Part shown: positions 59,901-64,000 of the stretch, piece after piece
Position numbering within the stretch: the first letter of the stretch is position 1
How the letters are laid out: each line of letters begins with the position of its first letter
DNA from: Sphagnum compactum
Taxonomy: Eukaryota; Bryophyta; Sphagnopsida; Sphagnales
Assembly (NCBI GenBank): GCA_965153455.1
Contig: OZ234500.1
Span: 13,596,557 to 13,660,556 of the forward strand
Direction: 5' to 3'
DNA length: 64,000 bases
The notes under the pieces: generated by a model
What the model was told of the DNA's origin: nothing
The model's database searches: none
Seen by the model: the letters and a program-made list of their open reading frames with translations, nothing else
Translations under genes and position numbers: made by a program

Positions 59901-60408
59901 CCCAGATCACCTGAATCCAAATGTAGCTGAGCAGTCAGACTCGAGGCCAACATGCTGTACTCTAAACACGCGGCGGCCTGCTTCCGATCAGTCGCTGTCT
60001 TGCAATAGCAACGGTTCCAATGCTGAGCAGCCGGTTACAACAATAATCTCGGAACCATTCAACACATTAGACGGTTCAGCCGACAACTCATGTTCTGCTG
60101 CTGCTGCTTCCACCGCACCCATGCTTTCAGCTTCAATTACATCAGATCAGCGCTTGCACAATCAATTTGGAGGTGTATATTCCGACTTGCGCCGAGTAGG
60201 GAATGTGTATGATCAGTTCAGAGATCAAACTATAGCACCAGCTGGGTTGATCAAAGACAAGGTGCAGCTGATGTCAAGCAATAAGTCATTGGATCATCAT
60301 CATCCCCCTGATAACGTTCCGGACGCATTAGATAATTTCGGGCTGCAGGAATTAGCGCCCGAAAACAACATTGACAATTACAACTCGATTTTCAGCGAGA
60401 TTTACTGA
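56982..60408 (+). CDS. bHLH-MYC/LHW-type N-domain protein ("WNK-related" family)
   Basis: Seven exons join in phase: 56982-57118, 57484-57537, 57793-58014, 58154-58262, 58510-58551, 58813-58869, 59056-60408; 657 residues. The N-terminal ~200 residues are a bHLH-MYC_N domain as in LONESOME HIGHWAY and the Arabidopsis proteins mislabelled WNK kinase-related: HTLRSLCSTDSQWLYAVFW, IRPRNYPPP, ILVWEDGFCNF, PELFFKMSHEVYNYGEG, LMGKVAADNSHKWVYREP, HPRTWEAQFKAGIQ, TVAVVAVQEGLLQLGS, IAEDLNFVILMQRKFNYLQS. No kinase domain and no basic helix-loop-helix is present. The remaining ~430 residues are Ser/Pro/Asn-rich and probably disordered, with short blocks such as EPDQVWAGNWIMSPE. It is likely nuclear and regulatory, acting through protein contacts (inference). 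Two exons are only 42 and 57 nt. The C-terminal part is longer than I would expect for the family. Phase agreement at all six junctions makes the model strong. Confidence 0.93.
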
Positions 60409-62460
60409 CGACCAACAATCGATCACTTGCAGCATGCATCATCCTTGTAAATATATTGATGAGCCCGGATCTACTGCTCACTGCACAACGCACACCTCGC
60501 AGACGACATCTAGCTAATTGTCTTCATTCAACAGCAGCTTTGGGTGTTAAAATTCGTTTTGCATAAATTCTAGATAGTGTTAGATATAGCTCGGTGATCA
60601 CCTCTAGATAGTAGTTATATTGTGGCATTTTTGCTAGACATTCCGGAAATCAAATTATCTGATCCAACCTAGCTCAAATTTGTTGATCAAACTGATTTTT
60701 AACAGCAAACCCCCATGATTTATTTGATCTCAATTAGGAGGTGGTGTGTTTGACGAGGGGTAAGGATGATGAATCAGTTAGTCATAAAAAGGGCTTTAAT
60801 CACATGGAACTTCCATCTTACATTTTGCAATTTTCATTTGGATTACTCAGCCCTTTTTTTGAAAGTTGCGAAATGAAAATTATTAAACCCCAGGACTCGT
60901 TTCACCTAGTTGAAAAGGACAAATTTGTTTTTTTAGTTTTAACAAAGTTAGCAAAACCAATAATCTCTTTAAAGTTTCTGATCAGGACAAAGTTTGATTA
61001 TGGTGAGTGTTTCCTGTCTCACTCTTTTTCATTGGTTGCTGATCAACAATTGCTAGCTATAACCTCTAATAGAAAAAAATGAACAAAAAAATGTTTCTGC
61101 AAATTCTCACAACATGATTGATCACATACCTAACTGGTTAAGTTTGATGTATTGATAGGTTTTAAGACTCCATTGTGAACAGGGCTAGCGAATCACTCCA
61201 CAATATCCTACCGATCTAAAGATTTTGCTTCAAGTTCATTATACGTGCAGGCCTTACATCATCCTCCGAAATTTTGTATCATGCTATTTGTTCAGCACTT
61301 AACCTGATGCCTCCCTATCCAGAAATGTGATTATGTCACAATGGGTTTTCTTTGATGGGTGAACCCCAGGTGGTGGTCGTCTTTTAAGCCTACCAAAGTT
61401 AGCACCTGACAGGGGGTGGGTGGCTTCGTAATCGTCTAAGTCCCTTCCATGGATGGTTATTTGATTATCTGGTTCCACGATACACTCTTTGGCAATCCAG
61501 TGTTGTAAACGCGTATGTATGCCTCTAATGTCTGATAGCCAGACATTTTGCATCGACGTCTTCCACTTCATTACTCGTGTTTTGATGGTCTTGATTTTCC
61601 TTGTGTGTGTTTACATTTGCATCTACGTGCCTTGTACTTTTTGTGAATGGATTTCCATCCCCGTCCACTTTGTTGAGTTTTCCTTTGTTTTAGATGTACG
61701 TATATATATGTATATATATTCATATGTTCCTGCAATATCCAAGGAACAAAAGACCCACATTATTCATTATCGTACTGTGCCTCGGCTTTCCTAACGTCAC
61801 TGAACATCACCATGCAGCCTAATCCCAGCCTACGGACCCGGTCCCTACTCATCTGACCTTTTAGTATATCAAAGTAAAAGGGCCACCAGGTCTTTGGCCG
61901 CAAGTGTTTGAGAATAGGATATGTTTGAAAGTAGGCTATGTACCCTCCACAGACTATCACACACATTCTCTTCAATCTTCAGCTGCTATTACCTTTATAT
62001 CCAAGTAAAATTAGTGACCATATCTTTGGCTCCGAGAAGTGATTTTTTTTGGTGGCAAATTTTTAGCCATATTGCTGAAAATGTTTTAGGAAATGAATAT
62101 TCTGTTGCAAATTCCCTGTTAATAACATTTTTTTATCAGTCTTTTATTTAAAAAATTGTCCAAAATCACCACAATTGCAAGGGGTGCTAAAGAATTTTTA
62201 CGTTCATATTTTGAATATCACCAAATTTGGCTAAATATACTTTTGGATGATCGTCATTTGAGCAACATCACAAAATTGAAAAAATAAACAATGGTTCCAA
62301 GAGGAGGTGGAAACTCCTTTTCCCCATGATTATTTTTCAATTTGGCTACAACTTTCCAAGTTGTAATTTTTTTTCAACACCTTTCCAATGATAGGTCACA
62401 AACCCATATAAAACCAAATATGAGATCGCTGTGATTGCTAAAAGTTTCGGAATACGAATG
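60409..62460. other. Spacer after the bHLH-N-domain gene
   Basis: The first few hundred bases are probably 3' UTR. It then becomes AT-rich, with a GTATATATATG/TATATA patch near 61.70 kb. Open frames at 60.74-61.08 kb and on the minus strand at 61.3-61.57 kb show no family features. Confidence 0.45.
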
Positions 62461-62720
62461 TCCTTGGGGAATTCGGGCCTTTCCTCAAGGGAAGTTCATT
62501 GTTCCCCGGGGAACAATCATGTCCCAAGGGAGAAGGAGTTTAAGTAGCCCTGAGGAGCAATTTAAACTTTTTTTTCCCTAGGGAACAATCATGTCCCCGA
62601 AGGAGAAGGAGCATTCCTCCCTAAGGAACTTGGGCCCTTCGCCAAGGAAAATTTACTCTTCCTTGGGAAGTTGCATTTTTCATCAAAGAACTTTTTTAAT
62701 TCCATTGGGAATTTGCTTGG
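62461..62720. repeat. Repeat patch with GGGAACAATCATGTCCC word
   Basis: The exact 17-mer GGGAACAATCATGTCCC occurs at 62509-62525 and 62581-62597 (72 bp apart), each followed by AGAAGGAG. Nearby are the palindrome TTCCCCGGGGAA and many AAGGGA/TCCCTT words in both orientations. The patch is non-coding and more GC-rich than its flanks. Confidence 0.65.
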
Positions 62721-63748
62721 GATTGGCACTTAGTCTTCTTTTGTATAGGGAAGTTACTTCCTAAAGGCAACTAACTTTTAAGATTATTCATATGTTTTAT
62801 GGATTTTTTCATCCATTTTGTCTGTTGAAAAAAATAATTAAGAAAAGGATTGAACTTTAAAGAACTCAAGAAAACATGTATATAATATCCAAACTATTTT
62901 TAAAAATTTATTAATTTAACATGATATGATTTTATTTCTTGAAATATGACAATCACTATAATTATAATGATGCAAATAGAACAAAACCTCAAAATTACCA
63001 TTTGGAGTCTTTGAAAAATTAAACACTCCTTTTTGAAACCCCAATGGTGAATAAACGATCAAACTTTTGCTACATTTCTTTGAAACAAGTATAGATCTTA
63101 CAGATAAAGACTACTTTGTTTGCCGTCTGCAATGGATCTGTTCCATTTGTTAACAAAACAAAACACGAATACTACTTTAGCCCATCCTTTGACTGACATT
63201 TGAAAGGCTGCTAATATTAGCTTCACAGTTTCTAAAGGAGGTCATGTGAAAACAAGAAGGAAGGGGGTGAAGTTTAGCTACTTCCCTCCATGTTTTATGA
63301 TGTTAAAAGTAAGTCCACACTTTCCATTGTCATGTACACTACACACCACAGTAACATGGGCCCGCACAAAAATGACTTTGAAATTTCAATGGGGTTGGCC
63401 TTAGAATCCTTATGAGTTTTAAGGGCTCTCAGAATTTTGATGGTAATTGGCCCCTTTTCTCGTGTAAAGGGCCCCTCAGTTGCCCCCATATCCATGTCAC
63501 AGTGTGTATGATCCTACAACTCCATTGCAATTGCTGCTGGCACGTATGTGCTGTGGCCTGCAACCTGTGCATGTACCTTGATCCGAGTGTGCCGGGCCTT
63601 TGGCCAGCAAGATGATGTTCTTTTGATGCTTACTTAGGTCCGAGTGCATCACCTGTCAGTCACCACCAGAGCATTTCCAAACACAAAACTGGAAGATGCT
63701 TTTGTCGGCCTTCACCTTGTGGCTTCTGGTCGGTCAAAAGCCAGGTCC
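62721..63748. other. AT-rich spacer, no gene seen
   Basis: No gene, RNA or transposon terminus was recognised. Composition becomes less AT-rich after 63.3 kb. Confidence 0.4.
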
Positions 63749-64000
63749 TCAAAGAGCAATATTGGAGCTTAAAGTAAGAAGCACTGAGCATTGATCAAAG
63801 AGCAATATTGGATCTTAAAGTAAGAAGCACTGAGCATTGAACTTTTTACAAGCATGCTCCACAATCAACATACCCACCTTGTATTCCTTTCTAAGTTACA
63901 GGTAATTTAGGCCCACTTAAAGTAAGAAGCACTGAGCATTGAACTTTTTACAAGCACGCTCCACAATCCACATACCCACCTTGTTTTCCTTTCTAAGTTA
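63749..64000. repeat. Nested tandem repeats running off the right edge
   Basis: A 46-bp unit occurs twice in tandem (63749-63794 and 63795-63840; one substitution). An 85-bp unit occurs at 63814-63898 and 63916-64000, nearly identical, separated by 17 bp (period 102). The two families overlap through the shared CTTAAAGTAAGAAGCACTGA segment. The second 85-bp copy ends exactly at the window edge, so the array may continue. Confidence 0.9.

Noticed and set aside
1-64000. CRISPR arrays, bacterial operons or integrated bacterial genes
   Set aside because: No regularly spaced short repeats and no bacterial-type gene organisation; all recognised genes are plant nuclear types with introns or plant homologues.

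Overview
This is nuclear DNA of a land plant. The evidence is plant-type gene families (EXORDIUM-like, half-size ABCG, LRR receptor kinase, a plant bHLH-MYC N-domain protein), short GT-AG introns, AAACCCT telo-box repeats, a nuclear tRNA-Gly and several classes of plant transposon relic. AT-rich spacers, many decayed elements and modest gene density fit a mid-sized repeat-containing genome. I cannot name the species; a seed-free or otherwise non-model lineage is only an impression.

Layout. 1-8.7 kb: a single-exon EXORDIUM-like gene (+), a six-exon diphthine synthase gene DPH5 (+) with a telo-box and GA tract just upstream, and a tRNA-Gly(TCC) (-). 9.9-11.6 kb: a multi-exon gene (-) for an unrecognised membrane protein. 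13.7-18.7 kb: AT-rich spacer with one orphan exon-like fragment. 18.7-20.8 kb: a half-size ABCG transporter gene (-) broken by a small deletion at its D-loop. 23.3-26.6 kb: a four-exon LRR receptor-like pseudokinase (-) with a Tourist-like MITE in intron 3. 28.5-31.5 kb: AT-rich repeats and a possible SINE. 32.3-34.1 kb: a divergent five-exon VDAC/porin gene (+).

38.5-51.9 kb is a transposon graveyard: tandem and hairpin repeats, a heavily mutated Ty3/gypsy retrotransposon (gag, protease, RT, RNase H, truncated integrase), CACTA-like element ends, a decayed transposase-like gene carrying a nested 148-bp fold-back MITE, and a TAGG/CCTA low-complexity tract. 57.0-60.4 kb holds a seven-exon gene (+) whose N-terminus is the bHLH-MYC/LHW-type domain (Arabidopsis homologues carry the misleading label WNK-related). 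The window closes with low-copy tandem repeats at 62.5 and 63.75-64.0 kb, the last running off the edge.

The genes are independent housekeeping, cell-wall, signalling and transport loci; nothing suggests a cluster or shared pathway. I found no convincing undescribed system. The strongest unusual items are the D-loop deletion in the ABCG gene, the divergent VDAC, and the nested MITE whose removal restores the transposase reading frame. All exon joins were made by eye from splice signals and reading frame, without transcript evidence.
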